Assembly (NCBI GenBank): GCA_963691815.1
Contig: OY829655.1
Span: 14,267,779 to 14,331,778 of the forward strand
Length of the DNA stretch: 64,000 nucleotides
Direction of reading: 5' to 3'
DNA from: Echiichthys vipera
Taxonomy: Eukaryota; Chordata; Actinopteri; Perciformes; Trachinidae
Both the position numbers and the translations under genes were made by a program. Numbering within the stretch: the stretch's first letter is position 1; every line of letters starts with the position of its first letter. This document shows, piece by piece, positions 15,549 to 30,330 of this stretch. The notes below the pieces were generated by a model. That model made no database searches and was not told the origin of the DNA. It saw only the letters and a list, made by a program, of their open reading frames with translations.

Positions 15549-16912
15549 GAGATTATGATTTGAGGATTTCTCAAGTACACTGCAGCAGGGAAACAACCAA
15601 CACTGGGACTTGAATGAAATACATTTTTCAAAAGCCCTGACAAAGACCTACAGTGGTTGAATGTTGGCTTTTTCTCTTACAATTTAGCCACTACAATAAA
15701 CCTTTTTCATATTTCATTCCTTATTATTATTATTATTTTCTTATATTTTGAAGTGAGTGGATTGCCTTGCTGTTTATCCTGCTACATGAATCACCAAAAG
15801 GCATCTCCTCTACCAATATTCTGGTGGAACTTCGCTCATCCTGTCACTCATTTTTATTATTATTTATGCTTGTATCTCCATATGTCAGTATGTCTCTATG
15901 TTACTCCCTTTGCTTCTCCAACCACTGACAGCCACCTATAGGCTAAAGTCTCCCTAAAGCCCCTGTCTATCTTCCCTCCCACCCATTCTTTGTCTAGTAG
16001 TTGATTTAAAGCAGCGTTGAGTGTTCATTGAGAAAATCATTTATCACTGTCCTGTCTCGTTGTTTCTATGGGGATTTTATCAGGAAGGGCTGTAGACTTA
16101 TTGTACTGTACTATTGTGATGCTATAACAACAACGTAATTTAAAAAAAACATGTTAACTGTATTCTAAAAAACAATCAACAAGCAGTCCATATATCCATG
16201 CCAAATGTCTATCCATGGACTGGAAACAAATCTGAAGGAAAAGAGAGATGTTTATTTGCAGTGTAGATGCAGCACTCACTAACAATATACTATACAATTT
16301 TGTTTAGAATTTGTAAAATGGCAAGAATTTCCCCATACAACTTTGTATTGAGGTCATTCAGTGCCAACTCAGCTGGAAAGAAGATGAAAACACAGTTACT
16401 CAGCAGTGAGAAATCCCTTACACTGCCACCTGCTTGTCAATCATCCGGGCCTGTGTTACGTGACCCTACCTGCTGCTACTGTCTCATGCTGCCCATAATG
16501 ACCATACCACACATACCAGAAGAAACAGAGAGGCATTCCTGGATCATTGACCCAGATCATTTTTGTTGCTGTTGTTGTTTTTAACTTTAAAGCTGCCATT
16601 GAGACCAGGGTTTCCACTGAGGATTAAAACAACTGAAAAGATGTGGAGTCACACGCTGTGCACCATTACAAAATGCAGTTAAGACCTTTACAGACAATTC
16701 AGAGTTTGCGTGTAGAGCTGGACTGACGTTTCCACAACAATTTTTGAAATGAAAAATATCTACTCGAAAAGAGGCGACGTATTTTAACTGTCAAAGATTA
16801 CCGTAAAGAAAAAAATCTAAACAATTAATCCATCCTAACTACGGCCCAGCCCTGTGTCCCTAATAAATACATTTATTTTGGATGGTTGTGGACCAATCAA
16901 CTCAAAAAAATC
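15549..16912. other. Intergenic; nothing recognised
   Basis: Includes short ATT and CA runs. No supported gene. Confidence 0.4.
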
Positions 16913-17476
16913 ATTTTCATATAAGTTCTAAGATAAGATACCATGCTTTTTGTCAAGTTCTGGAATTACTCATATAAAGTACAGTAGATTCGAAATAGCA
17001 GTGTGTGTGTGTATGTGAGTGAGTGTGTGTGTATGTGTGTGTGTGTGTGTGTGTTTGTGTGTGTGGGATCATGTCAGTAGAGAGTGTAATCTGAGGGATA
17101 ACATGATGCTTATGCAGCTGATCCTTCCACCTCCCGGGTTTTGACAGGTTGACATCCATCATTCTCCACATTAACTTTGCCTAATTGGCAGGTAATTTTC
17201 ATATAAGTTCTAAGATAAGATACCATGCTTTTTGTCAAGTTCTGGAATTACTCATATAAAGTACAGTAGATTCGAAATAGCAGTGTGTGTGTGTATGTGA
17301 GTGAGTGTGTGTGTATGTGTGTGTGTGTGTGTGTGTTTGTGTGTGTGGGATCATGTCAGTAGAGAGTGTAATCTGAGGGATAACATGATGCTTATGCAGC
17401 TGATCCTTCCACCTCCCGGGTTTTGACAGGTTGACATCCATCATTCTCCACATTAACTTTGCCTAATTGGCAGGTA
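16913..17476. repeat. Perfect 282-bp tandem duplication
   Basis: 16913-17194 and 17195-17476 look identical, including the internal GT microsatellite (about 16999-17066, copied at 17281-17348) down to the same number of units. The junction matches with no extra bases. Such identity implies a very recent duplication or an assembly duplication. Confidence 0.92.
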
Positions 17477-17479
17477 ATT

Positions 17480-18753
17480 CCCCTCTCCCCTACTGTCACT
17501 CTATTGTCCCTCTACTGTCCCTCTATTGTCCTTGTACTCAGCCCCTACTGTTTAGATCTTTATCTACCAATCTAACCAGGAACCCTGCAGACAGTAAGCC
17601 CCCCCAGCAGGACTTCTTGTCCAGGCCCAGAGTCCCAGTAGGCCCAGTCACTGTAACATGGGGAAGTGAAGTTGGGAGCTTCCTCTGTGATGGTGACCCC
17701 CATGCTGGGAAGCTCTCTACAAGGCTGACAGGAGAGCCGGCCCCAAATGATCTCAACCTGTCAGACTCGCTGCCCACCCACCCCTTTCCACACACACATC
17801 TCCTACAAAACATGAATATCTGTTATCTTTCAATGACGAAAAGTTGGTGTTGTCCGCCTTCCTACATGCCTCACCCTGACTTAAAATAACCTAACTAAAA
17901 TAATGTTAGTATACTACTAAATGTTGGCACAAACTTCAGAAAAAAATGGAAAATAAAACAAGCAGCATCCCTTAAGTACCAAAGACCAAATGCTTTTCTC
18001 TTTCTGATGTTAAAACAAACACTAGCTTTTATTTCTCACTGTCACATTACACACTTCAATCCACCCACGCCCCAAATCTTCAACATCCAAAGCTTGATCC
18101 CATTCCTTTATGCTGCTGTTAAATCCAAGTCGTATAAGCACGCACATTCCAGCTGTACTGTATCTCTCGACAGTGATTGACAGGTGTTTGCGGAGTCCCT
18201 CTGCAAAGTCAGACATGAGACATATGGGAGTCCCGCCCTCCTGTCATGTCCGCCTTCCCATGAGTCTTTTGTGGCTGAGGTGGAGGTGGCAGAAGCAGTC
18301 AGGAGCTTGTCAGAGCAACAGGAAGAGGCTAACACACTTTCTCTCTCACTCACAGACAGCTTCCCTCTCTCTTACAGGAACAACCCTCATACACTCTCGC
18401 TGTCAACCCCCCAGTGAGTGTGTCAGCTGTCATTAACTTCCCAGACTTCCAGTGAGCAGGGAAGCTTCCCCTCGCTCCCGCCCCCTCACAGGTGACTCTC
18501 ACTGGGGGCTCCATGCTGGGAATGCCGGCCCCTCTGCTGGAAGTCTCCATCCTGTCAACACGTGCCTTTTTGTGTGTGTGTTCAGATTTAGAGTTTTTGT
18601 CTTTGTAGGCCTAACTGTTCATATAAATGCATGTTTTATGCTTACATGTACTGGATATGTATTGTTTATATTCTAAGTGAAAACACATAGAGCATATAAA
18701 TGATTTCCTGTTTGCACCTTTATCTGTATATAAGTAGGTTTACATGGTAGGTT
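17480..18753. other. Intergenic, relatively GC-rich; nothing recognised
   Basis: It starts with a short CTCTATTGTCC/CTCTACTGTCC minisatellite (17497-17531). The sequence to about 18560 is richer in C and G than its neighbours and has open frames of up to 140 codons, but no splice structure or known domain supports a gene. Confidence 0.4.
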
Positions 18754-18755
18754 TG

Positions 18756-18830
18756 TATGTGTGTGTGTGTGTGTGTGTGTGTTTATGAGTGTGTGTGGTG
18801 GTGGGGAGTATGCGTGGAATGTGTGTGTGA
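18756..18830. repeat. Imperfect (TG)n microsatellite
   Basis: A TG run to about 18783, then a degenerate TG/GGTGG tract to about 18830. Confidence 0.85.
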
Positions 18831-21540
18831 TATAAAGGCTCTCTCCTCACGCCACAATGGTGTCTTTGACGGGCAGGAGAAGGGAAGGCTTTGTTTGGTG
18901 ACACCACACAGTGTTGTGAATGCCCGACATAGCTGCCATTCCTCTCTATGCCCTCCGCCAGGCTACCGGCTTATCAGGGATTCCTCTCCTTTCTATCTGC
19001 CCACGCACACCCCTCACTATGTGTCTGTGTGTCTGTATGTGTAAGTGAGGGAAAGAGTTTGTGAAGCAGAGTTGCTAACACCAAGGGAAATGCAAATGAG
19101 CTCTGTAGGACAATAGACCCTCTGTTTGGTAACATATTCCTTCCCAAGTGGACCACTTTGGCTGCCACATTTTTTGAACAATTTGAAGTAGCTGGCTAGC
19201 ATTCGATTAGGATTTGATTTAATGAATTGACATGTAATAATATAAAATATGATATACAAAATACTTGTGAGGGTAATGAAAATATTACCAATATTGATTA
19301 CAGTAATGATAATTTTTTTCTGAGTCAGGCCACACAGTGCAAATATCAATGCTTTTTTTTTTTTTTTATAAATCAGCTCCTATATATTTGTAGTCACTGC
19401 TGCCATTTCCAAAATAAATACATGTCCCATTTTAAATAATGCCTTTGCACATAATTTCCTACTTTATTCAACTACTGTCAAACAACTACTTCTACTTTTT
19501 AACTTATCATTTACCACACAGAATGCAGCACAACAACAAACATACACATTTGTCAAGACATTCTTAACGATAATGTATGCCTTTCTCCGAGAGAAAGAAA
19601 ATGCAGGCAGCACTCTGCCCAGCTGCCCAGTGCACCATTCTACATATTTCATACGTACAGAAACCGACCCCATTTGGGCACTTGACATGGTTAACTTAGC
19701 ACACGATTCTGCAAAAACACGTTTTAGGGTCAATGTTAACTGTTTTAAAACTGCAGGATTGTAACGACAAACTCCGTTCTTCTGCATTAAAGTCTGGCAT
19801 GCAGCACGTCCATCCATTGCTTTGACCTCCACACTTCTTCTTTCTGCATTGTCACTTTAGGGACACAATACTTTTCTGCATTGACACTTAAATTATATTA
19901 AATTGTCCAATATCACCATAATTCCTTGAATACTGTGCTGCATGTGGATATCTCTGGTTAAAATTGATTGGAATTTGGTTCAGAGGGGCCTTGAGCTCTC
20001 TTTACTTAAAGAGTGATGGTCACTGAAGTAACCTTCGATTCAGCATTTCTACTATTAACATATTAACTTCAGGGACAAACCTCTTGGGCAAGTGGGCAGC
20101 TGTGGCTGCAGCTGTTTTTTTTGTGGGCCAAACCAATAATTGAGAAAAGCACATAAAAGCAAGTTTATAAGACTTCATATTGAGCAGTGATTGGAGAAAC
20201 TGATTGTGCATACCCGGAATCCTCAGGAAGATTGTTCTAGAGTTCATACGTTCTTACCCTAATGTTCCAACCTCTTATCCTCTTCTCTCATCATTCTGTT
20301 CATCCCATAGTTATACTATTAGTCAGCATGTCGGAGAAAAGCTTGTTCTTCTCTCTGGTCTCTATAATCAAAGGTCCTTCCAACTTTCACGCCAACATAG
20401 TATTTGGGCTGATACCCGACTTAAAGTAGGTATGGTGTCCACATGTGAGAAAATTAGGAATTCAATACACATTAACTCATGGACACACACACACTTACAC
20501 AGCTGTTTTTCTGTTTTTTCAGTGTCAGGGTATTGTTATGTGTTTGATGTGTTTATATGAGCTGTGATGGGTCTTAACGAGGCTTGGCAGCAAAAACCCA
20601 TCAGCACTTTAAAGTAGGATTAGACCAATATATATCAGTTTGTTCATTATTGTCATTGGCATTATTTTACACATACTATTTCAAACACGTTGAATTTTAA
20701 CCTTTAGATGAATAATAAACACATAAAATCTTAGCTTGAATGGTGGTCTCTATTAGGAGACATCTTGCTAATATCAACAATAACTGGGATATCTGGCAGG
20801 ATATGAAATTACCAGCTTGATCTGACCCTCAGTGTTATTCCACTTTGTGATAGCCATAGACTCTGCCATTTGTGGTTGTCTCATCAGACCTGGGGCCATC
20901 TCTGATGGACACACAACTGAAGAGTAGGGGCTTAGATGTCGGGTTATCTCCATCTGGTGGTGAGATGGATCAGATTGAAGGGGAGGCGGACAGACAGGCT
21001 TGGTACACCCAAAACATGTGTTGGGGCTTAGCCGGAAACAGCTGCAGGGGAATGTGGAAATACTTCACCCTTTAACTTTGAACAACTTTTTGTATATATG
21101 AACATAGGTTAGGGAGTGATGGCTGGTTGAAGGCGTCAATCTGAAGAAACAAGCCTTCTGAGTAGTTGTAAATCAGCAGAGAGGTGGCAACAGAACAGAG
21201 AGCTTACAGTTTATGGTAGTACAGAAATGAGAGCAGGAATTAGTAAAGGTTATGGTTATGACTTGGTTTAGGAAAAACCCAGTTGTTGAGTCAAAACGGA
21301 GTGGTAGCGTGTCACCCAAGCTGTTCTGGAAGGGAAACACTGGTCTTGTGTAGTTGGAAGGAGTACTTTGAGGAACATGAAGTGAAATGTCATGCTTCAT
21401 GGACCTCAGGCAAAGGCAATCTCCATGTTAGCAGGTGTTAAGACCAAAAATAGTACAGCGTTAAAGAATGCTGTGTTGGTCTGGGTGTGTTGCTTGCAAG
21501 TTTAGATGCGTATTCCTATTATCCAAGAAGTCAAGAATGA
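18831..21540. other. Intergenic; nothing recognised
   Basis: AT-rich, with a T-homopolymer near 19350-19368. No supported gene. Confidence 0.4.
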
Positions 21541-21893
21541 GTCTAGACTAGAGCTGTATGGTATGGTCTAAAATGTATATCATAATATAATTTGAAGCAT
21601 AGACAGTGACAGTATTATATCACGGTATATCAATTTATTATACTGTATATCTATATAAATGTTTCAAGCACAAGTTTGAGGCTCTTGTTTTCTAGTATTT
21701 TCTTTCCATGACACTTTATACTTCTACTCCAATGCAATTCAATGGGAAATATTCTACTTTTTACTCCACTACATTTATCTGATAACTTAAGTTACTAGTT
21801 ACTTTACCAATTTGGATCCATACCCTACCGCAAATTCCTACTGTCATACCGTATATACCAATACTGTTTATACCGTACACCCCTAGTCTAGAC
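21541..21893. mobile_element. hAT-type non-autonomous element with 8-bp target duplication
   Basis: The element is 21549-21885 (337 bp). Its left end TAGAGCTGTATGGTAT and the inverse of its right end, TAGGGGTGTACGGTAT, agree at 13 of 16 positions. It is flanked on both sides by the same 8 bases, GTCTAGAC (21541-21548 and 21886-21893). An 8-bp duplication is the hAT hallmark. The interior is AT-rich and has no transposase. Confidence 0.85.
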
Positions 21894-22668
21894 TAATAAG
21901 TTTGAAGGCTTATCTATCATACACCAAAACACAACACAACACTTTTATGATTATAGAATTTTACAACTCTTAAAAAGCCATTACTAAAAAAGTTCCAATA
22001 GATGATGTCTGGATTCATGATTGAGGACCTACTGTTGGACTGGGAAAGAATGTCTGAGATAACAGGAAATGTTAGAGACTGGCAGGCATTAAAAATGGAC
22101 AAAAAGATGCAGGGAGACAGCTGTTGACCTTTATTGTGATTTCAATTAACCTGTATAGTTTAGGGACTGTATCTGCATGGTTCTGACACTATTGTGGTGA
22201 CAAAATCTGCCCCACAATGAGACTCACAAGGTAAAAACAATACCACTGTCGATGTCATGGCTGGTAATCAAAGAGATTAACTCTTGTTATTGTTTTCTTG
22301 AGATAAAAATATGTCATGAATTTCTCCCATTTCATATCTGATTCTGAACTCACCAGATGCAAGGCAAGGTTTTTGGTCATGCAATGTTAATTTCAAAAAT
22401 CACAATTCACAAACCATGGTTTTCAAGCACAAACAAAGCACAAAATCCTTTACCTCAAGCCATCTTTCTGCATTTCCCATTGTTTTATCAAACATACAAA
22501 ACAAAATCTTCAATCTAGAACCATTCTAAGTTGTTGCCAGTGTTCCTGTTGGGGTGTGGGAGGTTTGAGTTATCCTCACCACTTTCCTAACACTGTGCCT
22601 TTAGGGAACAATTAGGGGTTCCTTTTATGTTGTTGAAGCTTATTTCATCACACTCCTCCACTGGTCCT
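21894..22668. other. Intergenic; nothing recognised
   Basis: AT-rich sequence without recognised features. Confidence 0.4.
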
Positions 22669-22680
22669 CCCTTTTAGACT

Positions 22681-22839
<159 letters not shown>

Positions 22840-23792
22840 ATAATAATATGAACACACATGGTCCATTAACTCTACTAGTCTCCCAGGAGTCTCCTGCAGT
22901 TGAATGGCAGCCATTCCATCAGACTCATCAGCAATGCTTTGGGAATAATATTAAAAAAAGAATTAGCCTTTCTATTGGCCTCACACACACACACACAAAT
23001 GCACACACACGCATGATCTCTGCCCAGTGTGTGACATGTAGAGTATTTGCTCACATCTGTACTATGCTCTCCTATGTGGTTTGTCTTTAGCACTATGTGA
23101 CTTTTTGTGTACAAATGTTTCTTCTATCTTGGAATGTGTTCAAGCATGATGCATGTGCATGTTTTGGAGTGTAAAAAACAATTGGTAATGTACTGAAAAT
23201 AGAGAGCAATTTTTGCAAGGTGTGTTTGGAAGCGTGCCCGTCCATGTTTATGCATGCATGTGTGAGCGTGTTGTGTATTCGCAGACTTGCTGCTCCCACG
23301 TCCCTGAGAATGAGGCCAATCAGATTGGACAGACAGTTTATTTCCAAACACTAGCGTCTGGCCTGCTGCCTCACACACATTCCAATACTTCCAGACAGAC
23401 TTTCAGAAGCGGGAATTAAAAGGCATTGGAGTTGTTAAAACATGACATTCCCAAAAAAGGGCTGCTGGGCCTCGAGACTACCCAGAAACATCCCACATGA
23501 CTCAACGCTGCAGGAATGACAGCATCGCCAGGGTCGCTGATGAAGGTCCTCTCAAAGATATAGTCTCTCTGTTACACTCCTCTCCTCTCTCTATTTCTGT
23601 CCTTCTACCGCTCATCATGCTCTCTCACATATTAGATCATCCTTAACTGAAATGTCTCTCTGTGTTCTTATCTTATGCAACATGAGTATAAGGGCCCAAA
23701 CAGTGGTTTTGAGTGAGGGTCAAATTTTCACCTCCCAACCCAGATTAATTCTAGTTCCCCTTAGGCATTAGTAGGTAAATGGACTAATCAAG

Positions 23793-24034
23793 GCGATTTC
23801 ACACTACTTGCCACATTCACCTTTTCACACAGACATTCACACTGATGGCAGTGGAAATCTACATACCATCTAACCATTCACACCACATTTACACACCCAA
23901 GCACAGCATGGGGAGCAATTCGGGGTTCAGTGTCTTGCCCGAGGACACTTCGACATGCGAACCGGGGGAGCTGGGGATTGAACATACAATCTCTGGAATG
24001 GAGGACGACCCACTCTATCCCTGAGCCACAGCCG
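23793..24034. repeat. Fish interspersed repeat, copy 2
   Basis: CCACATTCACC, then CACTGATGGCAGTGG, then AGCAATTCGGGGTTCAG, then GAGGACACTTCGACATG, ending in a tRNA-like CCCTGAGCCACAGCCGCC. It is more complete than copy 1 at 15257-15500. A shorter fragment of the CACTTCGACATG part is near 41057-41110. Confidence 0.7.
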
Positions 24035-27000
24035 CCAACGGCTCATGTCATGTGTTTCTTTTAATGTATACAGTATAAACATGCAAAGACATAGATGACC
24101 ACACATGTTTATGTTATGTAAAAGGTCCTGTGTGTAACATTTTACGGGTGGTTGTTACACAACTTAAAAATTGAGACCTTCACTGACTATCTCGGTTGCC
24201 TATAGTATCGCCTTTAGCCTGTGGCTTTCTACGTAAAGGTTTGCGATTTGCGGCCTGGAGAATGACCTAAGATTGGCGGCTGTCAGGTAATGGCTGCAAC
24301 TAGTTTGCTGCTCTTGCGGTAAACTGGAGTCAATTCCCTTGTATGCAAAAACACACTCGACCAATAAAACTAGTACTGGATTTTTTTGAGAAAAATTAGA
24401 CTAAGCATACCGGTCAATCTCCGTTCTCTCAACTTGATCCAATTGTACTCGCCTATAGGAGTTTCCATCTTGTCAGATTTGACTCCCCCTTATTTCATCT
24501 TACCAAAAAAGGGCATAGATGTGACGTTGGGGGGAGGGAGATATGTCCATCTGACTGAAGTATATCGAATTAGCCACATTAGCACCGCCGCCCGGGAGCT
24601 AGGCTAACAGAACATGCTACTAGATCAACAGGAGTGGGATGTTGAAGTATCTTCCGGGACCGGGAGGGAACGGTAGTAATTTTTTTAAATTTTGTAACGG
24701 GAATGGGATTTTAAGGAGGACAGAGACTGACACTGGAGGTCAGTCACTTCACTTACGGAGTTAGCATGCTGATACTGACAACTAGCCTCAGAGGCAAAGT
24801 GAGGGCCAGCGGCTAGCTGTCACATGAGAGGCCGTGCCCTTAATTATTCGTGAATATACCTCCAATAAAATTCTAAATTCAATTTTTTTGTACTTAAATA
24901 GGTTAATTATGCTGTGAAAAACAACCTGTTTTACATTGGGGTCAAAGAGAAATTGCACTATTATGAAACCTGTGGCCAGTGGATGAACTGCACCTTTTTC
25001 CACTTTCTTATTGGATCAACCAGGAAATCACTTTGGTGGGGGCTTGGTTCTGATGCTAATGTGCTTCCAACCCCCTTTTCAGAGTTTTTTTAATTAAAAA
25101 AACATTTTAAGTGTTTTGTGTTTTGTGTCTGGAAGAGGACTTTAATATCAGCATATGAAAAATATTGGTGTCTGTATCAGCCTTAAAACCCTATGTGGAC
25201 ACACACACGTACACACACTGGAAGGAATGTTATGTGTATGGTGAGTGGGAGTAGAGGTCAAACATCACTATCAGGGACTGTGTTAATGTATTCAACTCCT
25301 ATAGAGGCTGACTCAGGCGGCTGTCTGTTTAACAGTGGGTCAATTCATCCCGCTAGCAAAGGCGGTCGATAGTATTAAAGAGGGGGGCTTTCACACAACT
25401 GACGTGACCGTTTCAAAGCGTTTTAAAGGTTGATCAACTTTCAGTCATGTCCGGCGTTTCTCCAGAGGTTGCACATACATCACTTCGAGGTTGGGTTCAT
25501 TAAAAGTGCGACGGTAAGGAAAAAGAAAGATAGTTCCGCTTTTTCTCAAAGAAAAAGCTTATCATAACCTGATCCTATATGATTTGAATAAGAAATTGAT
25601 TGAGTGATATCATTAAATAACCCTTATGTCATCATTGGTTTTCACAGGCAAAGTAGTACTCGGGTGACGGTGATATAATTGAAAAGGGGTAGAAATTATT
25701 GAGAACATTATTTGGTTAGCATTTCAATTAATAAAATAACGCACATTGTTTTATATTTATTTTTAGTAGTCAGTTACACTTGCACATGTTAAAATAACCT
25801 GCTTCCCTACAATATACGTACATTACTTAGCTCACACACATACAGTATTGCTGGTCTTTATCTGAACTGACTCCATCAGTGGACTACATGAGAAAGAAAA
25901 ACTGCCCATAATATTTTGTACATGAACTGTACATCTTGCATAAATGTCATCTAATATATATAATATTTTGGCCAATCTTAGTCCTACTGCATATTTTACC
26001 ATATGGGACAAAAGTCAGGGAGAAAAATAAAATAAGAATTTGAAATGTTGGCAAATGAAAATGAAGACACAGACTCCACAGAAGAGCTATGATTGGGTCC
26101 AAAAACTCCAACCCTACGTGAGCCTGAATCACGGCAGCAGTTTTGGGCCCGAGCCCAATTAAAAACCTGGGTTTCTACTGCTTTTTATCCAGAGGATGGC
26201 ACACATACACACCGGTACACATCCCAAACATTATTCATGACACATTACACAGACTATAAGGTCTCTATTATAGTAGTATAGTATAGTATTATAGAGTGAA
26301 TAACACAGGGAAACTTGTGAACACCCCACCCGATTCAAGCCAAAGGGAATTTTGAAAAATTACAGCCCGACCTGGCCCGAACCCCATGGGTCGGGTTGGG
26401 CCCAGTCAGGTTCAAGCAGAGAATGAAACCTCTACCCCTGAGTCCATTTATCTAAACCGTTTATTGTTGTACTAGAGATATCTTTAATTGCATTTAAAGT
26501 CTTGGCAGCTGAGAAGAAAGAGGACATTTAATCATTTTATACTTGCAGGAGCATGAACACAACACCTCTTATTTAATCATACTAACAGCTTTGTTAAATT
26601 TACTTAGATTACGTAGCATCTAGTTTGAACAGAACACATTGTTTCTCAGATTGTCTTAAAGTCCATGAGCAGTCTTTTTAATATTGATTTAAATTTCCCC
26701 TTAATCCTGTTTACACTTCTCACTTATCTTTAATATTGACACGTTGGACAGTCCAAACAAGTTAATCATTATGTGACGTGGTCTTTTCTTGTGTCCAAAG
26801 AGGACCCAGGATTGAAATCCACATATAGACCAACTGTATGTAACTTTTAGCGTATTACCAGGATAATAACACATCACACACACATCACTCTTTCTGAACG
26901 CGCTGCCATTTTATGGTGTTATTCTTACCTACTTTACTATAATCAGTAATTACCATTTATATTTCAGCACAAGAATAATCAGTCTAATCTAAAAGTCTGA

Positions 27001-28060
27001 TTAAACTATGAATCCATTAAATAATTAAAACACTTTCATACGTTTCAAATACAAAAAATGTGGGTTTCAAAAGGCACCCCGGGAACAGGATTTCCTCCTC
27101 CTCCCAGTTTCCTGGGGCCCCAAAGGGCTTGTACAGTATGTAAGGGGTACACATTAAAATATTCATGTATCAATTAAATCTGTAGAAATTAATCTAATAA
27201 ATATAACCAGACAAAGCTATTATGGGCTCTTAAACACCAGAAGTTATTATAAGGATAAATCTGCAGGGCTTTGGTGGTAATGCTGATTGCAGTATTTCTG
27301 GCTAATACAAATCTCTCCTGCTGAACTTGATAACTAACTCCTTAAATGAAATTGTGATGAAGTTTAGTACAAGAAAATAATAAACTAAATAAGTAACAAC
27401 ATAAACAATTGAACGAATAGCAAATATGTTGATTTAGTTTGAATGTTTCATTTACTACAGCATACAGTGGTACCATTAATTAATAAGCCTGTGCTACATG
27501 CGATAATTTTGTTTAGCATTTCATGTTTTACAATTTATTATTGCTATGTGTGCTTTTAATGAACTTAATGATACCCTAATTCATAATGAGGATCACTGGA
27601 CAGGCTTCTGTAAATTTAATGATGCTGCCATAAAATTAAACCCAATGTCAAATGTCCTAACCCTTCCAATATATATCCAGTGTATAAAATAAATATAATA
27701 ATACAATGTATACATTATAAACTTTGGTTGTTGTCTGATAGTGCTCCTCATTATCATTCCTTATTATGACCCACTTGAGAGTGACTCAAGTCTCAATCTC
27801 GTCTTTTTAAAATGGTCAGTGCACCAAAATCTTGATTTTCACCTTTCTATTACCATGGACTATTGTGAGTAACCAGAACGTTTTTACTAGCTGTGACAAT
27901 GAAAACAGTATTATTTTCCCCATGTGTGTCTGTGTCTGTCATCGTGGCAAATGTGAATCTGGCGATACCTATTGTAGCGGCAATTAACCACAGAGAGGGT
28001 TTTGAGTATTTCACTAGGAGTTTGTCTATGTCAGTTTGTCTGACAGAATTTGTCGCCGTG
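24035..28060. other. Intergenic with decayed repeats; no gene
   Basis: Near 24124 AAGGTCCTGTGTGTAACATT matches the end of a common fish MITE, but no partner end is seen. At about 26130-26160 and 26330-26420 there are GGGCCCGAGCCC / GGTCGGGTTGGGCCC tracts of a GC-rich dispersed repeat. The remainder is AT-rich and empty. Confidence 0.45.
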
Positions 28061-28303
28061 CAAGATATAGTCACAAAACTTTACAGGTGTGTAGTGCAGA
28101 TCCAAATGAACGCTGAGTCCAAAGATGGGCGGGGTCTGAGCAAGAGTAGATGAAGTAGGGGGGTAGAAATTAGGGAAAGGGAGCAATTGCACCACCACTT
28201 TACGCCCCTGGCCCGATAACCATACAAGATGCAGTCATGAAACTTTACAGGTGTGTAGTGGAGATCACAATGAAGATCAAGGTCAAAGATGGGTCTGCAA
28301 GGG
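28061..28303. repeat. Diverged direct repeat, about 78-bp unit, period about 164 bp
   Basis: CAAGAT..AGTCA..AAACTTTACAGGTGTGTAG at 28061 recurs at 28225, and the match continues through AGATC...AATGAA...GTC.AAGATGGG. The similarity marks two units of a fish repeat that contains ACTTTACAGGTGTGTAG. It is not CRISPR: there are only two diverged copies with a long spacer. Confidence 0.7.
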
Positions 28304-28740
28304 TCCCGATGATTGAATGATTATAGTATTGATGATTCAATAATAATAAAAGTAACAGTATCTGCTCCACTCATATGTCAGTTTATGATAATGATCATCT
28401 GATGCCTCTGAGCAAAACATTGCAGTCCTGCGTCCACCTTCCAGAGGTCGCTGCTCCTGACTGACCCTTGACATTTGGGAAAATGTGGAAAATATGAACA
28501 TAGATAACTGTCTCAGAGATAAAATAAGAGCCTTATTTTTAATTCACAATGTTTCATCAAAGGCTGATATTGCCCCCTTGCATCGCTCTAACCCTAAGGT
28601 ATCTATTAGGCATCACATTTTTACTGGCTTATCCCTATGATCTTCCAAAACAATATTTTTATTATCGGAAAAGCCCATAAAATAGCTTTTGCATGCCCAG
28701 GGACACAGTGTCTTGTCCGGGCTTTGAGGTAGTGTAATTG

Positions 28741-28773
28741 ACCCCCCCCCACACACACACACACACACACACA
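28741..28773. repeat. (C)n(CA)n tract
   Basis: A run of about ten C is followed by about 12 CA units. Confidence 0.9.
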
Positions 28774-28839
28774 CCCTGAACCCCAGATTCGTCTTTACAG
28801 CTTGCATTAGCATACATAATACTGCTCTGTGGACTCAAA

Positions 28840-29010
28840 GAGCCATGCCAATTGAAATGCAATCATTTTCACAGCAGAGCGCTGCCATCGCCACTTTAAT
28901 TGAGTGTGAGAGTGCATGTGTATGTGCTTGGCGTTATATCACGAGACAGGAGATAATTGCTTTTGCAATACAACATAGCAATATGTTGTTAATTCAATGA
29001 TAGGACTTGA
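28840..29010. other. Low-repeat stretch, candidate conserved non-coding element
   Basis: Repeat-free DNA with CCAATTGAAATGCAATCATT and ACTTTAATTGAG cores, wedged between two CA arrays. Its texture resembles a developmental enhancer; this is unproven. Confidence 0.2.
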
Positions 29011-29115
29011 TTGCTTTTGTCTAGTAGTATCCCCTGGGCTGTCCCATGTGTTTGTGTTGTTTGTCAGAAAACAGAGGGTGCAGACGATAACTGCCGGGCC
29101 GCATCCCTTTAGACT

Positions 29116-30040
<925 letters not shown>

Positions 30041-30044
30041 CATA

Positions 30045-30330
30045 TGAAGTGGACAAAGCATATAGTTTGCTAATGACAGTATCAGTATTCTTGCCGGCTA
30101 ATTTCTCTCAACATCAGCGAGAGCCTGCAGGGACAAAGTGATTGAATTATGAGAATGTGTATTAATGGCAGTGGCTGCTAATTAGCCAAACAGAGAGAGA
30201 AGGCATTAATCTTAAAGCCTAGTTGTAGACTATTCAAGCAAAGTCGGTACTGCTTGCCAAACATAATGACTAAATGCCAGGCTGTGGGCAAGAGAGGGAC
30301 TCAAGGAGCAGCAAGGTTAATCTGTGGTTC
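30045..30330. other. Low-repeat stretch, candidate conserved non-coding element
   Basis: Balanced composition with clustered homeodomain-type sites (GGCTAATTTC, TATTAATGG, TGCTAATTAGCC, GGCATTAATC). No repeat or ORF is seen. It lies 24 kb after vgll3 and 2 kb before ccdc138. Confidence 0.3.

Noticed and set aside
17467..17889. 140-codon open frame in a GC-rich patch
   Set aside because: It starts at the edge of the tandem duplication and reads through a short minisatellite; Pro/Ser/Leu-rich composition follows base composition and no domain is visible.
28061..28303. Possible CRISPR-like or tandem array
   Set aside because: Only two diverged units; eukaryotic genome context; matches a dispersed fish repeat.
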